Of a DNA stretch of 64,000 bases, positions 1 to 7,876 are shown one piece after another (position 1 is the stretch's first letter; each line of letters begins with the position of its first letter). Made by a program: the position numbers and the translations under genes. A model generated the notes under the pieces. It ran no database searches and was not told the origin of the DNA. It worked only from the letters and a program-made list of their open reading frames with translations. This DNA is from Roseiarcus sp963761435 (lineage in GTDB: Bacteria > Pseudomonadota > Alphaproteobacteria > Rhizobiales > Beijerinckiaceae): NCBI GenBank assembly GCA_963761435.1, contig CAVXHJ010000010.1:248001-312000 (forward strand). The letters run 5' to 3'.

Positions 1-989
1 ACATCTTCCGGGCCGATGAAGCCGGCCTTGAATTCATTAGCGCGTTGGTCAGAGCCCATCGCCGAGGGGTGAGAACCCGCGTTTTGATCGACGGGTTCGG
101 CGGCGGCTTCCTGCGGTCAACCGCCTACCACCGCTTGCGCAATCAGGGCGTCCCTGTTTCGCGCTTCCTCCATTCGGCGCTGCCCTGGAAAATGCCGTTC
201 CTTGATCTACGACTGCATAAAAAGAGTTTGATCGTCGATGGGGACTGCGCCTTCGTCGGCGGATTGAATATTGGCGTGGAAAATCTGACTGCGCAGCGGC
301 GGAAAGCGCCCGTCCGGGATATTCATTTTCGGCTTGAGGGGCAGATCGTCCAGCAGATCGAACAGGAATTCGACGACGACTGGCTGTTTGCGACCGGCGA
401 GGAAGCAATTCCCACAAACCCCGCGCCGCGGCAGGCTCCCTGTCGGGAGCCAGAGGCGCGCGCGATCGTCGCCGGACCGGACCAGGAGGTCGATCAGCTG
501 ATTCTGATCTTCCTGTCCGCTATCAATCTGGCTCGGAGGTCGATCAGGATCGCCACCCCATATTTCCTGCCCGATGAGCAGCTGATTACAGCGCTCCGAT
601 TGGCTGCCTTACGCGGTGTCGATGTCGATATTCTCTTGCCAGGCGAAAACAACCATCCATTGGTTGCGTGGGCGTCGCAGCCTCACATTCGACCCCTTCT
701 GGAATCGGGGTGTCGAGTTTGGCGAAGCGCGCCCCCGTTCGATCATTCGAAACTGATGACAATCGACAACGGATGGAGCCTGATCGGCAGCGCGAATTGG
801 GATATGCGAAGCCTCCGGTTAAATTTCGAGCTGACTGTCGAGTTTTACGACCCCGAATTGGCCTCTGTATTGGCTGAGATTGTGGACGTCCGCCGCGCCC
901 AGCCGATTACTTTGGAAGAAATCGACAACCGGCGGTTCATTGTGAAGCTTCGAGATGCTGCGGCGCGCCTCTGCATGCCCTATATCTGA
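1..989 (+). CDS. Phospholipase D / cardiolipin synthase-like protein, 5' end outside window
   Basis: The reading frame is open from the first bases (IFRADEAGLEFISALV...), so the N-terminus lies upstream of the window. Two HKD phosphodiesterase motifs are visible: HKKSLIVDGDCAFVGGLNIG and HSKLMTIDNGWSLIGSANWD. This is the duplicated catalytic half-site of the PLD superfamily; bacterial members of this layout usually make cardiolipin by phosphatidyl transfer at the inner membrane. Any N-terminal membrane helices would be in the missing part. The next gene starts 23 bases downstream on the same strand. Family assignment is firm; the cardiolipin synthase role is likely but unproven. Confidence 0.9.
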   Translation, partial: IFRADEAGLEFISALVRAHRRGVRTRVLIDGFGGGFLRSTAYHRLRNQGVPVSRFLHSALPWKMPFLDLRLHKKSLIVDGDCAFVGGLNIGVENLTAQRRKAPVRDIHFRLEGQIVQQIEQEFDDDWLFATGEEAIPTNPAPRQAPCREPEARAIVAGPDQEVDQLILIFLSAINLARRSIRIATPYFLPDEQLITALRLAALRGVDVDILLPGENNHPLVAWASQPHIRPLLESGCRVWRSAPPFDHSKLMTIDNGWSLIGSANWDMRSLRLNFELTVEFYDPELASVLAEIVDVRRAQPITLEEIDNRRFIVKLRDAAARLCMPYI

Positions 990-1012
990 GTGTCGGTTGA
1001 ATCGAGGTTCCG

Positions 1013-1735
1013 GTGAAGGTCGCATCCTACAACATCCACAAATGTCGCGGCGCTGATGGCATGACCCGCCCCGATCGCATCGTCGGGGTGATTGGCGAAC
1101 TCGGCGCCGAAGTCGTGGCGCTGCAAGAGGTCGATCGTCGTTTTGGTCGCCGCGGCGGCCTCCTCGATCCGGTCGCAATCGAGCGCGAGACCGGAATGCG
1201 GCTTCTGGTGCAATCCGACGTTTCCCATCGGCACGGGTGGCACGGCAACGCGCTGCTCGTGCGCAGAGAGCCAAAAGCCTACAGGCGTCTGCGCCTGAAG
1301 CTGCCGGGGGGCGAACCTCGCGGGGCCGTTGTTGCGGAACTCGATCTCGGCGGGGGCGAGTTTCGCGTCATTGCCGCTCACCTCGGCTTGTTTCGCCTTT
1401 CAAGAGTGGATCAGGTCGACGCGATTCTGACCGCCTTCCACGACTTGCCTCAAATGCCGACGATCTTGCTCGGCGATCTCAATGAATGGCGCCGGCGCGG
1501 CCGTTCGGCCCTGCGTCGACTTGAGCCGACCTTTGGACTCGCCCCGTCCATTTTGAGCTTCCCTTCGCGCCGGCCCATCTTCCCGCTCGACCGAATTCTC
1601 GGCTGGCCGGCGGGATTGATCGGCGATCTCGCGGTTCACGACACCCCATTGGCCCGGCGCTCGTCCGATCACCTTCCGCTGACCGCCAAAGTAAACTTGA
1701 TCTCGGCAACGCCAGCCGAGCGAATTGCGGCCTGA
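1013..1735 (+). CDS. Endonuclease/exonuclease/phosphatase family protein
   Basis: A 240-residue protein with the DNase I-like fold. It opens with MKVASYNIHKC, carries LQEVD (metal-binding Glu), LLGDLNEW (catalytic Asp/Asn) and ends with SSDHLPL (catalytic Asp-His). It starts at GTG, 23 bases after the phospholipase D gene. Short proteins of this kind often sit beside PLD-type genes, and a shared phospholipid or phosphodiester role is inference. No signal peptide is seen. The substrate cannot be read from the sequence. Confidence 0.88.
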   Translation: MKVASYNIHKCRGADGMTRPDRIVGVIGELGAEVVALQEVDRRFGRRGGLLDPVAIERETGMRLLVQSDVSHRHGWHGNALLVRREPKAYRRLRLKLPGGEPRGAVVAELDLGGGEFRVIAAHLGLFRLSRVDQVDAILTAFHDLPQMPTILLGDLNEWRRRGRSALRRLEPTFGLAPSILSFPSRRPIFPLDRILGWPAGLIGDLAVHDTPLARRSSDHLPLTAKVNLISATPAERIAA

Positions 1736-1950
1736 GACCTGAACCCCGAGCCGGCGAGCCGTCCCCCGAGTTGACCAATCAGTATGGCGTGCGCCTGAGA
1801 CGTCGGTAATAAATGACGCGCGCTCGCCGTCAATATCGGCCGTGAGGGCGGCGCCGCTAGGAAAACTCATTGGCGGCGCTCAGTCCGCCGCCGAAAAAAA
1901 TTGCCGCCAGTTCAGCCAGCGACGATGGTCCTCCCGCTTCGGGAACGAGT

Positions 1951-3933
1951 TCAAGTTTCCTCGCCGCCCGTGCGAGTCCCGCGTTCTCGGCGTTCCGCAT
2001 CGACGCGCATGATCCGGGCCCCCATCTCAACCTGGTCGCCGACGTTAGCGATCAGGTCGCGCACGACGCCGGCGTGGGGCGCGACGAGCGCATGCTCCAT
2101 CTTCATCGCTTCGACAACCGCGAGGCGCTGGCCGGCTTCGACCTTTTCCCCCTCCCCGACCGCAAGCGCCACGAGGCGGCCGTTCATCGGGGCACGGATC
2201 ACGGCGTCGCTTTCCTCCGCGCCGCCCTCAGCCTTTGCAAACGGGTCAATGAGCTGGACGAACGCCTGTCGGCCGCCAACGAAGGCATAGGCGCCGCCAT
2301 CCGCTTCATAGAGCGTGATTTCATCGCGAGCGCCCGCGCCGCCGCCGTCTCCGAAATCGGCGTTGGAGGTTTCGACCAGATGCAGGCGCGCCGGGACCCG
2401 GTCGACGGCGGCGTCGAGGCCTATCCGGCGCACGCCTGCGAGTTCGAATGAGTTGGCGACCCGCCAAGGATCGAATGGAGCAAGGAGCGAGGCCCTTGCT
2501 TCCCTTTTGTCGAACAGCATGAGCGCGGCGGCATGGACGGCGCCCCTGTCAGGCGGATGCGGCTGGGCGCCGAGGCGCCCGAGATTGGCGTCGATGAAGC
2601 CAGTATGGATCGACCCGGCAACGAATTCCGGGCTCATGATGAGCGCTCGCAGAAAGGCCAGATTGGTCTTCGGCCCAATAACCACGGCGTCATCGAGCTC
2701 CTTCCTGATCGTGGCCAGCGCCTCGGCTCGAGTCGGTGCGTGAACGATGAGCTTGGCGATCATCGGATCGTAGAAGGGCGAAACGGTATCTCCGCCGGCG
2801 ACGCCGGTATCGACCCGGACGCCTGGCAACCCCTCCTCGCCCTTAAGGCTCATCAAATGGATCCGGCCGGCCGAAGGGAGAAAATTGTGCTCCGGGTCCT
2901 CGGCATACACGCGCGCCTCGATCGCCGCGCCGGCGCAGGCGATCTCGTCTTGAGCGCGCGGCAGCGGCTCGCCGGCCGCAACTCGGAATTGCCATTCGAC
3001 CAGATCGAAACCGGTCACCGCCTCGGTTACCGGGTGCTCGACCTGAAGCCTGGTGTTCATCTCGAGAAAATAGAAGTCGTGCGGCTTGAGACCGCGGGAC
3101 GGATCGGCGATGAATTCGACGGTCCCCGCCCCGACATAGCCTGCGGCCAGCGCCGCCTCTGTCGCCGCCTTGGCCATCGCGGCGCGCGTATCGCCAGGCA
3201 GTCCTGGAGCAGGGCATTCCTCGACCACCTTCTGGCGCCGGCGTTGCGCCGAGCAGTCACGCTCGTAAAGGTGGACGCACGCCCCGTGCGCGTCTGCGAA
3301 CACCTGCAACTCGATGTGGCGGGGCGATGCGATGAATTTCTCGATCAGCACCCGCCCGTCGCCGAACGCCGCCTCGGCCTCGCGGATCGCGCCCTCGAGC
3401 GCCAGGTCGAACTCGGCATTGGCGTCAACCCTCCGCATTCCGCGCCCGCCGCCGCCGGCGATCGCCTTGATCAGCACCGGATAGCCGATCTCATGGGCCT
3501 TCTCGCGGAGGAACTTCGCGTTCTGGTTGTCGCCGTGATAGCCGGGTACAATCGGCACGCCGGCCTGCTGCATCAGCGCCTTGGCCGAGCTTTTCAAACC
3601 CAGGGCTCGCATCGCCGCAGGCGGTGGGCCAACGAAGACGACGCCGGCCTCCGCGCAGCGCTCGGCAAAGTCGGCGTTCTCGGACAGGAATCCGTAGCCT
3701 GGATGCAGGCATTCGGCTCCGACCCTCCGCGCCAGCGCGACAATGGCGTCTTGATCGAGATAGCCATTCGCGCCGTCGCCTATCTCGTGCGACTCGTCGG
3801 CGAGCCGGGTGAACAGCGCCCCGCGGTCGACCTGGGTGTGGAGGACGATCGCGCGGATGCCCATCCGTCGCGCCGTTCGAATGATGCGGCAGGCAATCTC
3901 GCCGCGATTGGCGATGAGGACGTTGGCGAACAT
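1951..3933 (-). CDS. mccA: 3-methylcrotonyl-CoA carboxylase, biotin-containing alpha subunit
   Basis: A 660-residue protein with biotin carboxylase then a biotinyl domain. It begins FANVLIANRGEIACRI, has the ATP-grasp glycine loop GGGGRGMRRV, and carries the biotin-accepting lysine in VVEAMKMEHAL (about residue 611). It carboxylates biotin with ATP and bicarbonate; the partner beta subunit passes the CO2 to 3-methylcrotonyl-CoA in leucine degradation. Assignment to methylcrotonyl- rather than propionyl-CoA carboxylase rests on the mccB homologue on the same strand about 4 kb away. The usual leucine-operon partners (ivd, hmgL, enoyl hydratase) are absent here, so the operon appears split. Confidence 0.9.
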   Translation of the reverse strand: MFANVLIANRGEIACRIIRTARRMGIRAIVLHTQVDRGALFTRLADESHEIGDGANGYLDQDAIVALARRVGAECLHPGYGFLSENADFAERCAEAGVVFVGPPPAAMRALGLKSSAKALMQQAGVPIVPGYHGDNQNAKFLREKAHEIGYPVLIKAIAGGGGRGMRRVDANAEFDLALEGAIREAEAAFGDGRVLIEKFIASPRHIELQVFADAHGACVHLYERDCSAQRRRQKVVEECPAPGLPGDTRAAMAKAATEAALAAGYVGAGTVEFIADPSRGLKPHDFYFLEMNTRLQVEHPVTEAVTGFDLVEWQFRVAAGEPLPRAQDEIACAGAAIEARVYAEDPEHNFLPSAGRIHLMSLKGEEGLPGVRVDTGVAGGDTVSPFYDPMIAKLIVHAPTRAEALATIRKELDDAVVIGPKTNLAFLRALIMSPEFVAGSIHTGFIDANLGRLGAQPHPPDRGAVHAAALMLFDKREARASLLAPFDPWRVANSFELAGVRRIGLDAAVDRVPARLHLVETSNADFGDGGGAGARDEITLYEADGGAYAFVGGRQAFVQLIDPFAKAEGGAEESDAVIRAPMNGRLVALAVGEGEKVEAGQRLAVVEAMKMEHALVAPHAGVVRDLIANVGDQVEMGARIMRVDAERRERGTRTGGEET

Positions 3934-4083
3934 TCGAGGCTCCGGGAGAGCCTTGTCTAGCGAACACCGCCTCGGATGGCGAGCATCCGAGCGGTTCGAA
4001 TGTCGGACCAGGAGCAGTCTCGCCTCTCCCTAACCAAAGAAAGTCACAAAGCAGCGCCAGACTGAGCGACCCGCACCCCTTCG

Positions 4084-5115
4084 TTGCAACCTCAAAGGAT
4101 CGTCCAGCCGGTGACCTTCATCGACAGAGCGCGCGCCTTCATTGGCCTCGCGACGCCAATTCCCAAGTGGCCGCCAGAGAGGCTTTCGCTCGCGCTTCAG
4201 GGCGGAGGCTCATTTGGCGCTTTCACCTGGGGCGTCCTCGACCGGCTCTTGGAGGAGCCAGGAATCGACTTTGACGCGATCAGCGGCGCGAGCGCCGGAG
4301 CCGTCAACGGGGTTGTGATGGCGGCGGGGATCGTCGACGGCGGGCCCGAGGAAGCCCGTGCGCGGCTTGCCCAGTTCTGGCGGCGGATGAGCCAGTCGGC
4401 GGCGCTATTGCCAAAACCTGCCGAAACTCCGTTCGGCGCCGGCGTCGAATTGATGATCCGTTCGATGTCGCCGTATCAATTCAATCCGTTGAACCTCAAT
4501 CCGCTGCGCGAGGCGCTGCTCGCCTCGATCGATTTCGAGCGCTTGCGACGGGGCTCGCCGATCAAGCTCCTGCTCGCTGCGACCCGGGTCAGCGACGGCC
4601 GCCTGAGAATTCTGACCAACTCCGAGCTGACCGTCGAGGCGGTCCTCGCTTCAGCTTGTCTGCCTCACCTTCATCATACGATCGAAATCGACGGCGAGGC
4701 GTTTTGGGACGGCGGTTATGCGGCTAACCCGCCTCTGATCCCGCTCATCCGGGCATCGGAATGCGACCATGTGCTGGTCGTGCAGGTCACACCGATCAGG
4801 TCGGACCGGCTCCCGAAGACCGCGCGGGAGATTTCCAAGCGCATCGAGCAGATTCAGTTCAACGCCACGTTCAACTGCGAGCTCGAGACGCTCAAAGCCG
4901 CGAAAATGATCGGGGCTACCGATAAGCTGCGACGATTGCGCCTCGGTCGCATTTCCGTCGACGAGGAATTCGAGGGACTGGCGGACGAAAGCGCGGGCAA
5001 TCTCGACTGGGCCTTCCTCGAACGCCTGCACGCAAGCGGCCGCGTCGCGGGCGACCTCTGGCTCAGGCGAGACATGCCCCAGGCGCCTCGGCGCGCATTC
5101 GGAGCACATCTTTGA
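4084..5115 (+). CDS. Patatin-like phospholipase
   Basis: A 343-residue patatin. The oxyanion loop is LALQGGGSFGAF, the nucleophile elbow is GASAG (GxSxG) and the catalytic Asp is in DGGYAANP. It should be a serine lipid acyl hydrolase. No signal peptide is visible, so it is cytosolic or peripheral. The TTG at 4084 opens the longest frame; the GTG at 4111 (MTFIDRARAF) lies about 10 bases after AAAGGA and is a credible alternative start. It sits on the opposite strand between mccA and mccB. Substrate unknown; some alphaproteobacterial patatins act on polyhydroxyalkanoate or membrane lipids. Confidence 0.88.
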   Translation: MQPQRIVQPVTFIDRARAFIGLATPIPKWPPERLSLALQGGGSFGAFTWGVLDRLLEEPGIDFDAISGASAGAVNGVVMAAGIVDGGPEEARARLAQFWRRMSQSAALLPKPAETPFGAGVELMIRSMSPYQFNPLNLNPLREALLASIDFERLRRGSPIKLLLAATRVSDGRLRILTNSELTVEAVLASACLPHLHHTIEIDGEAFWDGGYAANPPLIPLIRASECDHVLVVQVTPIRSDRLPKTAREISKRIEQIQFNATFNCELETLKAAKMIGATDKLRRLRLGRISVDEEFEGLADESAGNLDWAFLERLHASGRVAGDLWLRRDMPQAPRRAFGAHL

Positions 5116-5200
5116 CATCCATCAACGTTCGACGTTACGTTCGCCGCTAACTTTGCGGCGTCGATTAGACGAGCCATAAGGCCCCGGGAGGGATTTCCAA

Positions 5201-5683
5201 ATGAAGATTCGCCACGTTATCTGTTTGATGGCAGCGGCGGCTCTGACTCCGCTCGCGACGTCCCCTGCCCCGGCGCAGACCAATTTGAATGTGGGCACGC
5301 TCACCTGCGACGTCTCGGCCGGCATCGGTTTGATACTGACCCAGAAGCAGACAATGACCTGCACCTTCCAGGCCGCCGCCGGCGGACCGCCCGACATGTA
5401 TACCGGGCGCATCGACGAGTTCGGCCTCGCGCTTGGGGCGGTCCAGCAAGGCGCCCTGGTCTGGGGCGTCGTCGCTCCGGCGAGCGGCGTGCCGCTTGGC
5501 GCGCTCGCCGGCTCTTACGTCGGCGTCGGCGCACAGGCGACGGCGGGGGTGGGCCTCGGCGCCAACGCCTTGGTCGGAGGGACGGGCCGCGCGTTCGCGT
5601 TGCAGCCGGTCACGGTCCAGGGTCAGACAGGGGTGAACATCGCCGCGGGGATTACAACCGTAACATTGACGTCGGTGCACTGA
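5201..5683 (+). CDS. DUF992 family exported protein
   Basis: A 160-residue protein with a clear signal peptide (MKIRHVICLMAAAALTPLAT...APAQ). The mature part opens NVGTLTCDVSAGIG and continues as a glycine/alanine-rich chain with two Cys residues (in TCDV and TCTF) able to form a disulfide. This pattern matches DUF992, a periplasmic family of unknown function common in Hyphomicrobiales. A strong ribosome site (GGGAGGG) precedes the ATG. Regulation and role cannot be read from the sequence. Confidence 0.8.
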   Translation: MKIRHVICLMAAAALTPLATSPAPAQTNLNVGTLTCDVSAGIGLILTQKQTMTCTFQAAAGGPPDMYTGRIDEFGLALGAVQQGALVWGVVAPASGVPLGALAGSYVGVGAQATAGVGLGANALVGGTGRAFALQPVTVQGQTGVNIAAGITTVTLTSVH

Positions 5684-5800
5684 TTCGATGACTGAGGCTG
5701 CCGCGCCCGAGACAGCGGTTCGAAAGGCAACGAACTTGCGCTTGACCTTACCGGCAAGCGGCTGGCCTCGAAGGCGGCGCTGGTTTCAGGGAGGGAGCAC

Positions 5801-6133
5801 ATGACGCGAAAGGACCACCCCGAAAGCGACGAAGCGGCGCAAGGCCATGATAGCGCCAGCGCCGCGGTGCTCTCGGCCGCCGCTAAGCGCGCTCAACAGG
5901 CGCTCGATAGCGCAAAGGATATCGTCACCCAGGCGCACCTGGACGACGTCGGCGCGAAGGCCGCTACGACGGCTTCGGCCCTCTACCGGGAAGGTCGCGA
6001 TCGTCTTGCCGGCAATGAGGATCTGTCGCAAGCGACGGAACAGCTGAGCGCCGCCATCCGCAAGAATCCGCTTGCCGCGGTCGGGATCGCATTCTCGGCC
6101 GGTCTTCTGCTCGCCCTTCTCACCCGCGGCTAG
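5801..6133 (+). CDS. DUF883-type (ElaB/YqjD-like) membrane-anchored protein
   Basis: A 110-residue protein with a long charged amphipathic helical region and one C-terminal membrane helix (PLAAVGIAFSAGLLLALLTRG), preceded by the typical AAIRKNP. This is the layout of the ElaB/YqjD family of tail-anchored, ribosome-associated stress proteins. AGGGAGG precedes the ATG. The gene ends three bases before the next ATG, so the two probably form an operon. Confidence 0.75.
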   Translation: MTRKDHPESDEAAQGHDSASAAVLSAAAKRAQQALDSAKDIVTQAHLDDVGAKAATTASALYREGRDRLAGNEDLSQATEQLSAAIRKNPLAAVGIAFSAGLLLALLTRG

Positions 6134-6136
6134 GGG

Positions 6137-6547
6137 ATGCCGAACCCGATCGTCGCGATCGCACAGCAGCAGGCGCAGGCCGCGATTCGTCGCGCGGCCG
6201 TTCCGGCGGCGCTCGGTGTGGTCGCGATGGTCCTGTTTCTTTTCATGCTGGGCGCATTGTTCGCCGCGCTGTTTTTCTGGCAGGAGCAAACCTACGGGCC
6301 GCCCGCCGCCGCGCTGATCGTCGCCGCGGTCGCCTTCGTCCTTGCGGTCGTCGCGCTTTTGCTTACGCGGATCGGGAAACGGCCTAAGCCGCCACCCCCG
6401 CGGCCCGACCCGACCCTGCCGCAGATCGTGTCCCTTCTGGCCCAAAGCGCGCCAGGGCGATCGCCGCGGCAACTGGCGTTGAGCGCCGTCCTGCTCGCGC
6501 TCGCGCTCGGACTGATGGCGCGCGGCTCCCCGTCCGAGAAGAAGTAA
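6137..6547 (+). CDS. Small membrane protein, phage-holin-superfamily-like
   Basis: A 136-residue protein with two central hydrophobic segments (AALGVVAMVLFLFMLGALFAALFFW and AALIVAAVAFVLAVVALLLT), a proline-rich loop and a third C-terminal helix (LALSAVLLALALGLMARG). It starts three bases after the DUF883-like gene, an arrangement often seen in alphaproteobacteria, where the pair is linked to envelope stress. The holin-like name reflects topology only and lysis activity is not implied. Confidence 0.6.
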   Translation: MPNPIVAIAQQQAQAAIRRAAVPAALGVVAMVLFLFMLGALFAALFFWQEQTYGPPAAALIVAAVAFVLAVVALLLTRIGKRPKPPPPRPDPTLPQIVSLLAQSAPGRSPRQLALSAVLLALALGLMARGSPSEKK

Positions 6548-6697
6548 ATCCGCGACCGGGCGGCCACCCACCTTACGATCGGCGTCGCGCTGTTGAACAA
6601 AACTGGACCACGGCGGAAAGAGCCGCTCCTGCATCGCCGTCGCGAAATCCGAAAGGACTACGCTAAAGCCTGTTGCATTTGGATGGAGCCAGACACG

Positions 6698-6898
6698 TCA
6701 ATTGCGAGCGTGAGCCGAAGCAATCCATGAGAACCTCGGGGCCTTGCGTTCCCCTGGATTGCTTCGTCGCCATAGCCCGTCGAAGACGGGCGTTCTTCCG
6801 AACGCCCCATAGCCCGTCGAAGACGGGCGTTCTTCCGAACGCCCCATAGCCCGTCGAAGACGGGCGTTCTTCCGAACGCCCTATCGCTCCTCGCGAAT
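6698..6898. repeat. REP-like palindromic element interrupted by a tandem array
   Basis: Two diverged inverted arms contain GAAGCAATCCA (6717-6727) and TGGATTGCTTC (6755-6765). The left arm reads GTCAATTGCGAGCG at 6698 and the right end reads CTCCTCGCGAATGAC to 6898. Together they resemble the dispersed rhizobial repeat of the form GTCATTGCGAG...GAAGCAATCC. The right arm is broken between 6770 and 6882 by three tandem 37-bp units. The element fills the gap between two convergent genes. Confidence 0.65.
6771..6881. repeat. Three perfect 37-bp tandem repeats, each self-complementary
   Basis: Three identical units occupy 6771-6807, 6808-6844 and 6845-6881. Each unit holds two overlapping inverted repeats: GCCCGTC-GAA-GACGGGC, and GGGCGTTC-TTCC-GAACGCCC. 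One unit can therefore fold as either of two mutually exclusive hairpins. Perfect identity suggests recent amplification. There are no unique spacers, so it is not a CRISPR array. Confidence 0.9.
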
Positions 6899-6934
6899 GA
6901 CAATTCCAAGCCGGCGCCAGTTGCTCCAGTCAGG

Positions 6935-7849
6935 TCAGACGGCCTGCTCGACGAAATAATTTTCGTCGATCTTTCGCACTTCGTACACGTCCTTCACCCG
7001 GATGCCGACCCGGTGGCGGATCATGAGATTCGCGAGCTCTTGCCCGTCGATCAGCACCACGCGCTTCGAGACGCGGGTAATGAAGTCGTAGGCGGTGCTG
7101 GGAAAATACGAGGTCGTGACCAGAACGCCCTTGGTCGCCCGATGCCCTTCGAGCCCGCCAACGAAATCACGCACTTCGCACAACGGAACACCCTTGTTCG
7201 GATCGAGCCGCTTGGCTTGCACATAGACGACGTCAAGACCGAGTTCATCCTCCTTGATGACGCCGTCGACGCCGCCGTCGCCGACCCTGCCGAGCGCGCG
7301 ACCCATCTCCGCGCGGCCGCCCCCGTACCCCATCCGCACCAGCAGGTCGATGATGAGGCGCTCGAAGAACGCGGGGCTGAACGAATGCACCCTCTCGACG
7401 ATCTCCCGCGCGAGTTCGGCGTTGAGGTGCTCGAAACTCGAGGCGATCAGCCCCTCCGCACCCTCGGGTATCTCGGAACCTTCGGCGAACTGGCCGCCCT
7501 TGCCCTGGGTTTTCCAAGCGACGAACTCCGGGTAGCGCTCGAGCAACCCGAGATCGATCTCGCTGACGCCCTCCGCGAGCAGCTCCCGTCCCCGGTCGGT
7601 CGCGCGGCAATAGCCGCGCCTCGGGAGCTCGATCAGCCCCGCCTTCGACAGGTATGACCTTGCCCAGTTGAGCCGGTTGGCGAACAGGGTCTGATTGCCG
7701 CTCGGCAGCCTGAGCAGGCGTTCCTCCGCGGAGATCCTCAGCGCCTTGCCGACCTCGTCCTCGAGCCCCGCGATGCTGATTTCGTCATGACGCTGCCCAA
7801 TCGTCTGTAACGCCGGCAACATGAGTTGCTGAAAACTGGGCACGCTCAT
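6935..7849 (-). CDS. mrr: Mrr-type restriction endonuclease
   Basis: A 304-residue protein. The N-terminal winged-helix Mrr_N part contains FQQLMLPALQTIG and RLNWARSYLSKAGLIELPRRG. The C-terminal Mrr catalytic PD-(D/E)xK-like domain contains ERLIIDLLVRMGYGG, GDGGVDGVIKEDELGLD and VYVQAKR (the QxK element). Mrr enzymes are type IV nucleases that cut methylated DNA. The ATG at 7849 was chosen; an upstream TTG at 7873 would put the start three bases after the mccB stop. No methyltransferase gene is nearby. Same-strand placement right behind mccB suggests read-through transcription. Confidence 0.85.
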   Translation of the reverse strand: MSVPSFQQLMLPALQTIGQRHDEISIAGLEDEVGKALRISAEERLLRLPSGNQTLFANRLNWARSYLSKAGLIELPRRGYCRATDRGRELLAEGVSEIDLGLLERYPEFVAWKTQGKGGQFAEGSEIPEGAEGLIASSFEHLNAELAREIVERVHSFSPAFFERLIIDLLVRMGYGGGRAEMGRALGRVGDGGVDGVIKEDELGLDVVYVQAKRLDPNKGVPLCEVRDFVGGLEGHRATKGVLVTTSYFPSTAYDFITRVSKRVVLIDGQELANLMIRHRVGIRVKDVYEVRKIDENYFVEQAV

Positions 7850-7876
7850 CGATTTCTGATGCTCCCGATCCAAAAA

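Noticed and set aside
2533..3960. Long open frame antisense to mccA (475 codons)
   Set aside because: The minus strand encodes an intact biotin carboxylase subunit; the antisense product has no recognisable domain.
6771..6881. CRISPR array
   Set aside because: The three 37-bp units are directly adjacent with no spacers, and no cas gene is nearby.
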